Shown: positions 23,001 through 31,130, counted from the stretch's first letter. The stretch: DNA of 63,320 bases from Paludibacteraceae bacterium (GCA_016285885.1 JAEERP010000014.1:1-63320), one strand, 5' to 3'. Translations and numbers: made by a program. The notes: a model not told the origin generated them from the sequence alone.

Positions 23001-26000
23001 ATATTGCTGAAGGATACGACTGCACCTACCTTCAATTGCGACGACATCGACCCTGATTCGGCGGTGGTGGTTGCCCATGGCGTTTGTGAGTTGCCTTATA
23101 AGAAAATCAATTTGAATACTTATACCGCACATGATAACTGCGATGGCGACATCATCGGTGTCCTCTCCACGTCGACGAACCTCGCCGATAGCGTGAAGGC
23201 GGAGGATAAGTTCGTCGTAGGTAGGGTGTATAACCTCTACTGGATCTTCCAAGACAAGACGGGCAACAAGGTCTATTGCGACCAGAAACTGATGCTGAAT
23301 ACGGATCTGAAGCCAGTCTTCGACTGTGATTCGTTGAAGAATAGTCCTATCACCACAGTGCTTCATGGCGTATGTGAAACGGATTCCGCACAATTGGGCA
23401 TCCAAACGCCTATCGCACATGATGCCTGCACGAACGACCCTGTGCCGGGTGTCGGACATAGAAAGAGCGGCTTGGCGATGAATGACAAGTACGTCGTGGG
23501 TCGTGATACGATCGTTTGGGTATTCCAAAGCATCTACTCCACGACACTCGATAGCTGCGAACAATATATCTTCATCCAGAGCGATAACGAGCTGGCGTTC
23601 GATTGCGACTCTCTGAACCGTGCGGTGATCGACACGGTGCTCCACGATGTCTGCGAGATCGATTCCGCTTCCCTGAAGATACAGACTCCGTTCGCCCTCG
23701 ACGTTTGTACGAACGATACGATCTGGGGCGTGGGTAGGCGTAAGAGCGGTAGTGCGATGAATGATCCATACCTTGTGGGCCGTGATACCATCGTTTGGAG
23801 ATTCGTCAGCGAATACTCTACTTCGGTTGTGGAGTGCGAGCAGTTCATCTATATCAAGAGCGACAAGGAGCTGTTGTTCGATTGCGACTCGTTGAAGAAC
23901 GCTCCGATCGACACCGTGCTGCATGGTGTTTGTGAGATCGACTCCGCAAGCCTGAACTTCACTGTTCCGTTCGCTTTGGATGCCTGCACAAACGATACCG
24001 TCTGGGGCGTGGGTAGACGTACGAGCGGTCTGCCGATGGGCGGTGTTTACCCTGTGGGCCGCGACACCATCGTCTGGACCTTCACCAGCGAATACTCCAC
24101 CGCGATAGCTGAATGTGAACAATATATCTATATCAAGAGCGACAAGGAGTTGGAATTCGACTGTGACTCTCTGAAGAACGCACCGATCGAGCGTGTGCTT
24201 GAAGGTGTCTGTGAGATCGACTCCGTTGGCTTGAACATGATCGTTCCATTCGCACTGGATGCCTGCACGAAGGATACGATCTGGGGCGTGGGCAGGAGAA
24301 CGAGTGGCGAGCCGATGGGCGGCATCTACAAGGTGGGCCGCGATACCATCGTCTGGACCTTCACCAGCGAATACTCCACCGCAGTGGCTGAATGTGAACA
24401 ATATATCTACATCAAGAGCGATAAAGCGTTGGAGTTCGATTGCGACTCGTTGAAGAACGCACCGATCGAGCGTGTGCTCCATGGTGTCTGCGAAATCGAC
24501 TCCGCTGGTCTGAACATGATCGTGCCGTTCGCTTTGGATGCTTGCACGAGGGATACCATCTGGGGCGTGGGCGAAAGGAAGAGCGGCGAACCGATGGGCG
24601 GAACCTATAAGGTGGGCCGTGACACGATCACGTGGACCTTCATCAGTGAATACTCTACGGACACGGTTCTCTGTGACCAATACATCTACATCAAGAGCGA
24701 TAAGGGTCTCGAGTTCGACTGCGACTCTCTGAAGAACGCACCGATCGAGCGTGTGCTTGAAGGCGTTTGTGAGATCGATTCTGTTGGACTGAACCTCACC
24801 GTTCCGTTCGCTTTGGATGCCTGCACGAAGGATACGATCTGGGGCGTGGGTGAAAGGAAGAGCGGCGAGCCGATGGGCGGCATCTACAAGGTGGGCCGCG
24901 ACACGATCACGTGGACCTTCATCAGCGAGTATTCCACGGATACGGTTCTCTGTGACCAGTACATCTTCATCCAGAGTGATATGGAGCCACTCTTCGACTG
25001 TGATTCCTTGAAGAAGGCTGTGATCGATACGGTGCTCCATGGTGTCTGTGAAATCGATTCCGCTGGCTTGAACTACACGGTGCCGTTCGCCTTGGATGCC
25101 TGCACGAAGGATACGATCTGGGGTGTCGGCGAGCGTACGAGCGGTTTGCCGATGGGTGGCATCTATAAGGTGGGTCGTGATACCATCGTTTGGCGCTTCA
25201 TCAGCGAATACTCTACGGATACCGCTGTTTGTGAGCAATATATCTTCATCCAGAGCGACTTGAAGCCGAAGTTCGACTGCGACTCGTTGAAGAATGCGCC
25301 AATCGAGCGTGTGCTGGAGGGTGTTTGTGAAATCGACTCCGCTGGTCTGAACATGATCGTACCGTTTGCCTTGGATGCTTGTACGAATGATACCGTCTGG
25401 GGTAGGGGTACGAGAACGAGCGGCGAGCCGATGGGTGGCACCTATAAGGTGGGCCGTGACACGATCATCTGGGTGTTCGATAGTGAATACTCAACCAATA
25501 ACGATACTTGTGAACAATATATCTTCATCCAGAGTGATCTGAAACCTAAGTTCGATTGTGACTCGTTGAAGAATGCTCCGATCCATAAGGTTCTGGTGGA
25601 TACTTGCGAGATCTCTCCGGCTGACTTGAATGTGAACACTCCGTTCGCCCTCGATGCTTGTACGAATGATACGATCTGGGGCGTAGGCACACGCAAGAGC
25701 GGCAAGAGCATGACGGATAACTATGTGGTGGGTCGCGACACGATCGTCTGGGTGTTCGATAGTGAATACTCCACCGCAAATGATACTTGCGAGCAATATG
25801 TCTTCATCCAGAGCAATCTGGAGCCGATCTTCAATTGCGACTCGTTGAAGAACAGTCCGATCGAGAAGGTGCTGGACGGTGTCTGTGAGATCACTCCTGC
25901 CGACTTGGGCGTGAACACACCATTCGCCTTCGACGCTTGTACGGGCGATACCGTATGGGGCGTGGGCGAGCGTACGAGCGGACGTGCGATGACCGACTCT

Positions 26001-29000
26001 TATGTTGTGGGTCACGATACTATCGTTTGGCGCTTCATCAGCGAGTTCTCCATCGACACGGCCATTTGTGAACAATATGTCTTCATCCAAAGCAATAAGG
26101 GCATCGAGTTCGATTGCGACTCGTTGAAGAACCATCCGATCACCACGGTGCTCCATGGTGTTTGTGAGGTGGATTCCGCTACGCTGAACTATCAGGTTCC
26201 GTTCGCTCTCGACGGCTGTACGAACGATACGGTTTGGGGCGTCGGCGTACGCAAGAGCGGTCTGCCGATGGGTGGCAAATACTACGTGGGACGTGACACG
26301 ATCACTTGGACCTTCTCCAGCATCTATACGCTTGAGGATGTGGTGTGCGACCAATACATCTTCATCCAGAGCGATATGGCTCCGTTGTTCGATTGCGACT
26401 CGTTGAAGAACAGTCCGATCGACACCGTGCTGCATGGTGTCTGTGAGATTGACTCCGCAAGCTTGAACTTCACCGTTCCGTTCGCTTTGGACGCTTGTAC
26501 GAAGGATACGATCTGGGGCGTGGGCACACGTTCGAGCGGTGAGCCGATGGGCGGCATCTATAAGGTGGGCCGTGACACGATCACCTGGAAGTTCATCAGC
26601 GAATATTCTACGGACACAACTGTTTGTGACCAATATATCTTCATCCAGAGCGATATGGCTCCGTTGTTCGACTGCGACTCGTTGAAGAACGCACCGATCG
26701 AGCGTGATATCCAGGGTGTCTGCGAGATTGACTCCGCCGACATGAACTTCACCGTTCCGTTCGCTTTGGATGCCTGCACGAAGGATACGATCTGGGGTGT
26801 GGGTAGACGTACCAGTGGCCTGTCGATGGGTGATAAATACCATGTGGGCCGTGATACGATCATCTGGACCTTCGCTAGCGAATTCTCTTCGGATACCGCA
26901 TTCTGCGAGCAGTATATCTTCATCCGCAGCGACATGGCTCCTAAGTTCGATTGCGACTCCTTGATGAAGGAGGTGATCGATACGGTGCTGCATGAGGTTT
27001 GTGAGATCGACCCTGCGGATCTGCATATCAACACACCATTTGCTATCGACGTTTGTACGAACGATACGGTATGGGGCAAGGCGAAGAGAAAGAGCGGCTT
27101 GAGCATGGATGAACCGTTCCGCGTGGGTCGCGACACGCTCATCTGGCGCTTCGTCAGCACCTACTCGACCATCGCCGCAGTCTGCGAGCAACCGGTCTTC
27201 ATCCGTAGCGATAAGAAACTCTTGTTCGATTGCGACTCGTTGAACAATGCACCGATCGAGCGTGTCTTGGAGGGCGTTTGTGAGATCTCCGCCGCTGAGA
27301 TAGATATCAAGACACCGTTCGCCATCGACGCATGCACGAACGAGAAGATCTATGGCGTCGGCGTACGCAAGAGCGGCAAGGGCATGGACGAGAACTTTGT
27401 GGTCGGCCGTGACACGATCGTCTGGACCTTCATCAGCGAATTCTCTACGGACACATCAGTCTGTGAGCAATATGTTTATATCCAAAGCGACTTGAAACCA
27501 ATCTTCAACTGCGACTCGTTGAAGCAAGAGGTGATCGAGAAGGTGTTGGAGGGCGTCTGTGAAATCTCCGCCGCCGACCTGAACATCGCTACGCCTATCG
27601 CTTATGACGCCTGCACGAAGGAACCGATCCCGGGTGTTGGTACAAGAAAGAGCGGACGTGGCATGGATGAGCCTTATGTGGTGGGCCGTGACACGATCAT
27701 CTGGGTATTCGATAGCGAGTACTCAACCCTGAACGATACTTGTGAGCAGTACGTCTATATCCAAAGCGATATGAAGCCTAAGTTCGATTGCGACTCGTTG
27801 AAGAACGCGCCGATCGAGAAGGTGCTTTCAGGCGTCTGTGAGATATCCGCCGCTGACTTGAATGTGAACACACCATTCGCCCTGGATGTCTGCACGAACG
27901 ATACCGTTTGGGGCGTTGGCACGAGAAAGAGCGGCAGGGCTATGACGGATAACTACGTTGTCGGACATGACACCATCGTTTGGGTGTTCGATAGCGAATA
28001 CTCGACGAACAATGATACTTGCGAACAATATGTCTTCATCCAAAGCGATATGGAGCCAAGCTTCAACTGTGATTCGTTGAAGAACACTCCGATCAACAAG
28101 GTGTTGACGGGTGTTTGTGAGATCTCCGCCGCCGATTTGAATGTGAACACGCCATTCGCCCTCGATGCCTGCACGAAGGATACGGTTTGGGGCGTTGGAC
28201 AAAGGACGAGCGGTCGTGACATGGATAGCGCTTACGTCGTAGGTCGTGACACGATCATCTGGACCTTCACGAGCCTCTACTCGACGGCTGTCGCTACGTG
28301 CGAGCAATACGTCTTCATCCAGAGCGATTTGGCTCCGGAGTTCAATTGCGACGAATTGAAGGATACGACCCTCTACTTGGCGATGGATAAGTGCGAAATC
28401 CCTGCGGGCGAGTTCGTGTTGCCTACGCCAGTGGCCAAGGACGCTTGTACGGGCGATGACGTGCCGGGTGTTCCTACCCGTCAGGATGGTTTGACGCTCG
28501 AAGACGCTTACCCTGTCGGAACGACTACTGTGACGTGGACGTTCATCAGCCCTTACAGCACGACACCTCTGACGTGTGAGCAGAAGGTGACGGTGAAGGA
28601 TACTATCGCTCCTGTTCCTCATTGTGAGGATCTCGATACGATTCATGCGGATATCACCGCTACTTCCAAGTACAAGAATGTCTCCACTTACGAGGAGGCT
28701 GTCGCCGCCGGTTTGGTCGCTCCTACCTTGGATGACCTTTGTGACGGTGTGATCACCGCTACCGGACTCCGTGAGGATGGTTCTCCGTTGGAGGGCAACT
28801 TCGAAATCGGTCTGACCACTATCGTTTGGACCTATACCGACAAGTCTGGTAATTCCAGCGAGTGTACGCAGATCGTCAAGGTGGAAGATTTCGGTACGGA
28901 TACGCTCTTCTGTCCTGGCAACCTCGACGGCAAGGTATTCGCTTGCTTGGAGGATATCCCTGCCGCATATGACTCTTACGAGGCCTTCAAGGATGCGGGC

Positions 29001-31046
29001 GGTTCCTTCACGACGGAGTACAAGATCGTGGACGGCTCCTTCCGTTACAAGGATAACTACCAAGGAGACTCTTGCGAGATGGTTGTGACGAGGATCTATC
29101 AGGTGACGAACACCCGTGGCGGCATCGACTCCTGCCAGGAGGTTATCTACGTGCGTGATACGATCGCGCCTCACTTCGACTTCGTCTTGAACGATACCAC
29201 GCTCTCCTGCGAGGATTCCATCTTCGCTCCGATTACGGTGACCGCTACCGACAACTGTGACGGAGGCGTTCGTGTCGAGATGGTGGAGACGAACAATCGT
29301 AACACGAATCCATCCTCTTGCGAGTACTTCAACTACGACATCAAGCGCGCATACTATGCATATGACCGTTGCGGCAATGTGGATACGATGATTCAAACCA
29401 TCGCCATCCGTGATACGGTTTCACCTTCCTTCAATTATCCTGAGGGCTGGCGTGACACGGTGTTGGCGAAGTCTTTGAAGGGTTGTATGTTCGAAGTGCC
29501 AGACTTTACCATGGATGTGAAGTCTATGGTGGAGGATAATTGTACGGAGTTGAATAACCTCACGGTCGTTCAAACCCCTGCGCCTGGTTCTACTATTCAA
29601 AACTCCATGTGGGTATGGGTACGTGTTTCCGATATGTGTGGCAATGCCGATAGCGTCGCTAAATACGTGAGGGTACAGTCGGCGAGCGCAATCGTTTCGT
29701 TGTCAGCTTACTCTGTCGACACTTGTGTGACCGACGAGGTGGGTATCTTCTTGGCTAGCCAGAGCATCCGTTTCGCGACGGGTTATGTGGAGCAGGTGAT
29801 GCCGAATGGTAGAATACGTAAGCTCCCTAGTGTGTTCTCTTATGACTACTATAGGGGCTCTATCGCTCATGAGAATTTGATCTATAGTGATAACCCGAAA
29901 ACCTATAGAAGTGAGTTCGCCGAGTATGTGAGCATGTATGGCTCCGAGGTGAATACCAGCCGTGCTTTGACGACGCTGAACCAACAGTCAGAGAGCGATC
30001 TCTACTGGTTCGTCGCCATGGATACCACGACCGGTTGCTCCGATACGGCTTCCGCTTACATCAATGTGCTGGAACGTCCGAAGATTAGTATGATCTCCGC
30101 CGATATGCCAGTCTGTGAAGGCAACATGATCCAGTTGGATCCATACTTGAGATGTATAGACGATATGGGCACTCCGATAATTGACCAATACTGGATGTTG
30201 GATGGCGAACGCTTCGATCCGACCGACTCTGTCGCAGGTGCGATCTCGTATGAGGCGAATGGTAAGGTGATCTCTTACTATGCCGAGAACCGATGCGGAT
30301 CCTCTTCTTCGCTTAATTCACACAACTTGTTGTCTTGCTATGGCGACTCGTTGACCACCCAAGACTCGTTGATCTATTTGGATAACGATACGATCGCCTT
30401 CGAGTTGTTGCGTCTCAACCAATTGGTTTCTAAGGATTCCATCTTGCTCAACGTCCACAAACGTTATAACCCAGATAGCATCATCATCGAGACGGATCCT
30501 CATGACCCTGCCCGTATCTGGAACGGTGAGAGCATCACGTTGACGCTTAAGACCGACTACGATTACCATTACCTCGTATGGCGTAAGGTGAAAGGCAAGT
30601 ATGACATGGAGAACTATAACTCCTTCGTGGGCGAGGGATTCATCTTCAACGATCCTGATGACGAGCAGGATGAGGTGTATGAGACTTCCGGCTTCATGGA
30701 GACTCCTTATATCGTAGACTATCCAACGGATACGGCGTACTACTACGTCTCCATCTCGGATGGTGTCTGCCCTGAAACACCTTCCCGTCTCACGGAGGTT
30801 GATGTGCTGCAGCAAATCCCTACCGCTTTCACCCCTCATACGAAGGATGGCTTGAACGACGTCTTCATGAAGAACCATCATGTCACCATCTTTGACCGCT
30901 ATGGCGAGAAGATATTCGAAGGCAATGACGGTTGGCCGGGAACGCAAAAGGGACATCAAGCGGACCCTGCCGTCTACTTCTATGAGCTCGAGATGCGTAA
31001 TGGCTTGATCGTGAGAGGTACGATTGAAATCGTGAAAATTAAATGA
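14067..31046 (+). CDS. Giant HYR/C-D-S-repeat surface protein with signal peptide and type B T9SS sorting domain
   Basis: This is a complete 5,659-aa protein when started at 14067. That ATG has an AAAGGA just upstream and gives a compact signal peptide ending A-V-A-Q; an in-frame ATG at 14043 would add eight residues. After the signal peptide comes a ~790-aa unique region with Ig/PKD-like segments. HYR-type domains follow (I-T-C-P, D-N-C and W-x-A-x-D-x-x-G-N motifs; ~800-1690). Next is a four-fold super-repeat (~1690-2990) and then 18 near-identical 93-aa C-D-S repeats plus a diverged one (~3085-4850). The last ~800 residues match the preceding protein. The final ~80 residues are the CHU_C-type B sorting domain (D-G-L-N-D-V-F, I-F-D-R-Y-G, G-T-I-E-I-V). 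It is probably T9SS-exported and displayed as a long stalk or adhesin (inference). No PorP/SprF gene, a frequent neighbour of type B cargo, is visible beside it. Confidence 0.92.
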   Translation: MRQFDTEKSFLRFFFVVLFISLGSLAVAQTTNVISGPTEACVDDPVAFKLTNRAAIGLTSSDTLQWWISKEDRSHYEAYKQTKGDNMVLNAMPSLQRIYVMVTKLGAAKPTDETDQSRKKVTLKSTGCHQVECQQTSSGDLLSFGTDFNLKSNYPSGTIYDGSSMIYESFPDGVDLDLKDRVTERFPIISKTDAERGVGTSNDTARFPAGYLPTPEEGGESFFLDMENGNNNQPFPFDLKFRSPDYRVGTNSVSFNIVMRCYFYIDCDAYTDGDFAVWLHTTTGSEVCNGKFTVRVNDLTDPTKYYTYTANHSEAYKMSLTGRSGGNNQQGEGPLRGQRLQSGHVYKIDVIFYGRFCGNREPYDYTPKFEYPSSSKCKNNRYLLDYIGYEQQTVCVTPRSACKGDWVEVAAAGFRYDADYTWKFSDGSNIPSSDIEYVYVDGKKKRARIRVNHVGTKSYRVISSLDSRDYVDFNLTGEDCEDVLHPLITGTDPVCIGGGNAVTSQYSVINKESLKFMTGTKDYHWTLTAPSGAGVTEYITSQEGPEHDRIVITFPPDAEGSDSLDKPYIITMVPYIAGVRYGEYEVTKEIYLRKIPDISMLTMDVGTICPGQEDEAVDTARISGLYMLKDKGYTYRWRDYMSGREYSTPDRVREDSIFGIPIGAHSNFCSITDDVKWPVRFIVNNHGCTATLEDSLLIQKMEKPYFNGYASNFTIDAGQRPVGSDCMVHYYWSEQPPASVVFCGEKTVTSELSSDGGITYAPVGTNVSIDLEKGMNVFRYIVTDACNQADTIYKKLWIRDQTPPTITCPDDVTLLPKQNCDTMWKLVPPTVSDNCDADVRIQYSLDENVSSRIWTDYVPNMEEQMTQGSQTIFWKAIDESGNADSCSYVVTVRDEVLPEVLCAENKTLSPVLQCDTVFLFPKAVGSDNCTAESDLVYQYSFNGGEFVNYTVAGMSRTLIAGPNTMTWKVIDLLNNQSATCTQTITVTDLESPTITCPANEDLHPTQSCDTLYLLVKPTASDNCTKTAADFRFQYSVDGGAFTNYVADASVRLTPGTHTISWKAFDTADNESAVCDQTVKVSDNVPPTIVCPPDAILYPLAGCDSSYVLVSPTGDDNCTPAANLKYYYSVEGDAPKLFNAANPEPEPLDQGSYVIEWYAVDASGNESAVCPQTVSVLDTVRPIISIETSDDPNGACNPTIVAPTFSARDNCDGDLTNKIEVTKDADQNLGGCMVSRTWRANVLDESGNAAHEVSVTYTWKSDEVPPAITGTLPDLEVEGCDLSVVPAAASSISAFEALGSGLDVSDNCTTDDDLVISSLDASPVDTCPILVVRTYTITDECGKSTTIKQNIYIQQPDFQLPQDGSREVSCATDAQTAPTLPEVKDGCGNVLTPSALQVDELPTCNGDVRYRYTYKDCANHIHVWTFTYNVRIPDFSTPSAGAETIKCKDAAVEPALPDVTDFCGRALSPSGYVVTPTPMPDCEGTVTYTYTYEDCASHTQTWDYVYTIEKHAPTIDSDGFESSQNISCISDTAALAPSAIPTALNDCGEAVIPTLSRVFNWETGKENCKGTISFVYTYTDCGKSSSWRYDYILDDDVKPVFTCPPTSVESITVGTCTHEITLEAPDVTTPCTDLTISYKIGSDPVQTYTGPFKHEFDLGATTVYWYAVDACQNEAVECSHTYDITFKPGFVKKCPDNPELKLDVCNALTWSDVKTHLTGDYAASFTSMECPSGNSRTVDPIFYYKKQSDPESAYVLLTNSSEFEFSSPGNPLTYDLKWLFVYEGVNIETVKDSCFSTVLLTDISAPTADCSVLHSITLRPKGCDTVYTVDPPIGAFHDPCTPDDELTYVFFLDRRGPFYYGRPGDSITFNLASGSHWISWVALDNFQNMSILDTCGYGISVVDANPPVITCSPVANVDMDVYASCDTTFNLVAPEVNDACGVAEVYYKLGDGVEHVYDPNNAANNSVTFKVGDTLVKWYAKDASNNYSDTCESHFTVRDAAKPTIRCVDDVEVKVYTHCDTTLTLDPPAANDNCSPDQLKCYYKVGSESEVLYSGSASSRFALGSTIVTWRVVDLAGNDASCSVTYTVKDSSGIIVHCPDNDNLVLDVCEDQPWSEVRTHLTGDYAATATRTDCEHGVDEELTPTFYYKKQTEAESAYVALTDAFNFEMDVTYDLKWLFEKGGGNMESVLDSCISHVLLTDTTAPVANCNIVMPALRPHGCDTLYLLEAPIGAFHDNCTPDADLAYWYAVDDGGFVDFAAGVNGNEVTLAIGKHHVYWYAVDAHGNRSDTCSYELDVLDILPPTVECDALVLTPYEVTQGCEATVTLTAPAVTDCENYEIFYKIGNGEEQLYTAPVDVTFVVGDTLVKWYAKDNAGLTSDTCVKTYSVVDVAAPVFNCPADTAFKLYHNCDTTMSLLFPPVTDNCEVTRRYYRVGAGSDVEYTAPVEVFFPLGVTTITWTAYDASDNKAECVRGYSVTDTTGITTSCPTEDDVTINTCDDMSWDDVLARYTDAQKATATRMNCANNGEAIDIEPKMEYKKASDPIDAYASLLPATVLAYNTSYDIRWVFEKSGENMETVYDTCDSKVILRDTSVPTMDCSKIEDIVLKPVTCDTMSYKFLKPEGVFDDNCGEANLTYFFKLDDDATFTEFTGSNLRDVSNGSHTIVWKVADQMGNESGECGQSLSVVDTIAPDMTCPSDMTLKVVSGCSIASDLPVATATDACGDPKVYYSFDGESFSLLGATFNHTLAVGDTTIYWYAEDVHGNVTDTCQYQVTVLDTIAPVITCPADTAISLTTGCATDVTLRPATASDNCAVDKIYYSYDNATFTALDAFDASVTKNFSVGGYTVYWFATDIYGVHSDTCQQKVSILDDHGIDLNCPTSTGEPFIVETCTDLPWKSLSDSLSKLNMNASASYVDCETSVETPIDSVIMKVSLYGADNWSILKDDDPLLYNTPYDIRWVFVKTGEHLVTKMDSCQLPILLKDTTAPTFNCDDIDPDSAVVVAHGVCELPYKKINLNTYTAHDNCDGDIIGVLSTSTNLADSVKAEDKFVVGRVYNLYWIFQDKTGNKVYCDQKLMLNTDLKPVFDCDSLKNSPITTVLHGVCETDSAQLGIQTPIAHDACTNDPVPGVGHRKSGLAMNDKYVVGRDTIVWVFQSIYSTTLDSCEQYIFIQSDNELAFDCDSLNRAVIDTVLHDVCEIDSASLKIQTPFALDVCTNDTIWGVGRRKSGSAMNDPYLVGRDTIVWRFVSEYSTSVVECEQFIYIKSDKELLFDCDSLKNAPIDTVLHGVCEIDSASLNFTVPFALDACTNDTVWGVGRRTSGLPMGGVYPVGRDTIVWTFTSEYSTAIAECEQYIYIKSDKELEFDCDSLKNAPIERVLEGVCEIDSVGLNMIVPFALDACTKDTIWGVGRRTSGEPMGGIYKVGRDTIVWTFTSEYSTAVAECEQYIYIKSDKALEFDCDSLKNAPIERVLHGVCEIDSAGLNMIVPFALDACTRDTIWGVGERKSGEPMGGTYKVGRDTITWTFISEYSTDTVLCDQYIYIKSDKGLEFDCDSLKNAPIERVLEGVCEIDSVGLNLTVPFALDACTKDTIWGVGERKSGEPMGGIYKVGRDTITWTFISEYSTDTVLCDQYIFIQSDMEPLFDCDSLKKAVIDTVLHGVCEIDSAGLNYTVPFALDACTKDTIWGVGERTSGLPMGGIYKVGRDTIVWRFISEYSTDTAVCEQYIFIQSDLKPKFDCDSLKNAPIERVLEGVCEIDSAGLNMIVPFALDACTNDTVWGRGTRTSGEPMGGTYKVGRDTIIWVFDSEYSTNNDTCEQYIFIQSDLKPKFDCDSLKNAPIHKVLVDTCEISPADLNVNTPFALDACTNDTIWGVGTRKSGKSMTDNYVVGRDTIVWVFDSEYSTANDTCEQYVFIQSNLEPIFNCDSLKNSPIEKVLDGVCEITPADLGVNTPFAFDACTGDTVWGVGERTSGRAMTDSYVVGHDTIVWRFISEFSIDTAICEQYVFIQSNKGIEFDCDSLKNHPITTVLHGVCEVDSATLNYQVPFALDGCTNDTVWGVGVRKSGLPMGGKYYVGRDTITWTFSSIYTLEDVVCDQYIFIQSDMAPLFDCDSLKNSPIDTVLHGVCEIDSASLNFTVPFALDACTKDTIWGVGTRSSGEPMGGIYKVGRDTITWKFISEYSTDTTVCDQYIFIQSDMAPLFDCDSLKNAPIERDIQGVCEIDSADMNFTVPFALDACTKDTIWGVGRRTSGLSMGDKYHVGRDTIIWTFASEFSSDTAFCEQYIFIRSDMAPKFDCDSLMKEVIDTVLHEVCEIDPADLHINTPFAIDVCTNDTVWGKAKRKSGLSMDEPFRVGRDTLIWRFVSTYSTIAAVCEQPVFIRSDKKLLFDCDSLNNAPIERVLEGVCEISAAEIDIKTPFAIDACTNEKIYGVGVRKSGKGMDENFVVGRDTIVWTFISEFSTDTSVCEQYVYIQSDLKPIFNCDSLKQEVIEKVLEGVCEISAADLNIATPIAYDACTKEPIPGVGTRKSGRGMDEPYVVGRDTIIWVFDSEYSTLNDTCEQYVYIQSDMKPKFDCDSLKNAPIEKVLSGVCEISAADLNVNTPFALDVCTNDTVWGVGTRKSGRAMTDNYVVGHDTIVWVFDSEYSTNNDTCEQYVFIQSDMEPSFNCDSLKNTPINKVLTGVCEISAADLNVNTPFALDACTKDTVWGVGQRTSGRDMDSAYVVGRDTIIWTFTSLYSTAVATCEQYVFIQSDLAPEFNCDELKDTTLYLAMDKCEIPAGEFVLPTPVAKDACTGDDVPGVPTRQDGLTLEDAYPVGTTTVTWTFISPYSTTPLTCEQKVTVKDTIAPVPHCEDLDTIHADITATSKYKNVSTYEEAVAAGLVAPTLDDLCDGVITATGLREDGSPLEGNFEIGLTTIVWTYTDKSGNSSECTQIVKVEDFGTDTLFCPGNLDGKVFACLEDIPAAYDSYEAFKDAGGSFTTEYKIVDGSFRYKDNYQGDSCEMVVTRIYQVTNTRGGIDSCQEVIYVRDTIAPHFDFVLNDTTLSCEDSIFAPITVTATDNCDGGVRVEMVETNNRNTNPSSCEYFNYDIKRAYYAYDRCGNVDTMIQTIAIRDTVSPSFNYPEGWRDTVLAKSLKGCMFEVPDFTMDVKSMVEDNCTELNNLTVVQTPAPGSTIQNSMWVWVRVSDMCGNADSVAKYVRVQSASAIVSLSAYSVDTCVTDEVGIFLASQSIRFATGYVEQVMPNGRIRKLPSVFSYDYYRGSIAHENLIYSDNPKTYRSEFAEYVSMYGSEVNTSRALTTLNQQSESDLYWFVAMDTTTGCSDTASAYINVLERPKISMISADMPVCEGNMIQLDPYLRCIDDMGTPIIDQYWMLDGERFDPTDSVAGAISYEANGKVISYYAENRCGSSSSLNSHNLLSCYGDSLTTQDSLIYLDNDTIAFELLRLNQLVSKDSILLNVHKRYNPDSIIIETDPHDPARIWNGESITLTLKTDYDYHYLVWRKVKGKYDMENYNSFVGEGFIFNDPDDEQDEVYETSGFMETPYIVDYPTDTAYYYVSISDGVCPETPSRLTEVDVLQQIPTAFTPHTKDGLNDVFMKNHHVTIFDRYGEKIFEGNDGWPGTQKGHQADPAVYFYELEMRNGLIVRGTIEIVKIK
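16467..19120 (+). repeat. HYR-like domain array
   Basis: Successive ~75-90-aa domains share I-T-C-P near the start, C-D-T...L, D-N-C in the middle, a W-x-A-x-D-x-S-G-N strand and a closing C-x-Q-x-V-x-V-x-D. These are hallmarks of hyalin-repeat beta-sandwiches. The last few, from about 17600, are more diverged and carry Y-T-Y-x-D-C motifs. At the DNA level they are much less alike than the 279-bp units downstream. Confidence 0.8.
19125..23030 (+). repeat. Four-fold ~390-aa super-repeat
   Basis: Four copies begin near 19125, 20335, 21502 and 22681 with a C-P...(L-D-V-C/N-T-C/E-T-C)...W element. This is followed by a Y-K-K-Q/Y-K-K-A segment, an L-K-W/I-R-W strand and D-S-C...L-L. The first three then have two or three HYR-like domains; the fourth leads toward the C-D-S array. 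A diverged single copy of the opening element is in the first giant gene at about 9568. I do not recognise the opening element as a named family. Confidence 0.75.
23319..28340 (+). repeat. 18 exact 279-bp (93-aa) C-D-S repeats
   Basis: The F/V-F-D-C-D-S-L codon block falls at 23319, 23598, 23877 and onward. The diverged 19th copy begins at 28341, exactly 18 x 279 bases later, so there is no net indel. Each unit carries V-C-E-I-D, P-F-A-L-D-A-C-T, a basic-Ser-Gly stretch, V-G-R-D-T-I and C-E/D-Q-Y-I. There are four to five Cys per unit. Confidence 0.93.
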
Positions 31047-31052
31047 TAGATG

Positions 31053-31091
31053 AAAAAAGGAAAGAAGTGGGGACGCTTCTTTCCTTTTTTT
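31053..31091 (+). terminator. Rho-independent terminator after the second giant gene
   Basis: A 15-bp stem (31053-31067 with 31076-31090) has an 8-nt loop and ends in a T run. The A-rich left arm and T-rich right arm could work in both directions. Confidence 0.9.
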
Positions 31092-31122
31092 CACACAAAC
31101 GTATAGTCCTGAAATATTTTAG

Positions 31123-31130
31123 TATATTTG
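31123..31130 (+). promoter_or_regulatory. Candidate -7 element for the CotH gene
   Basis: TATATTTG matches TAnnTTTG and lies ~55 nt before the start codon. No convincing -33 TTTG is visible at 19-21 nt, so this rests on the -7 match and position alone. Confidence 0.45.

Noticed and set aside
19737-28000. Long open frames on the minus strand (about 780, 811 and 566 aa) opposite the HYR and C-D-S repeats
   Set aside because: They lack signal, motif or family resemblance and copy the period of the plus-strand repeats. They arise because the real gene seldom uses codons whose complement is a stop.
23319-28340. Repeat arrays as evidence of a mobile element
   Set aside because: The repeats are intragenic and in frame; no terminal inverted repeats, target duplications or transposase genes were seen.
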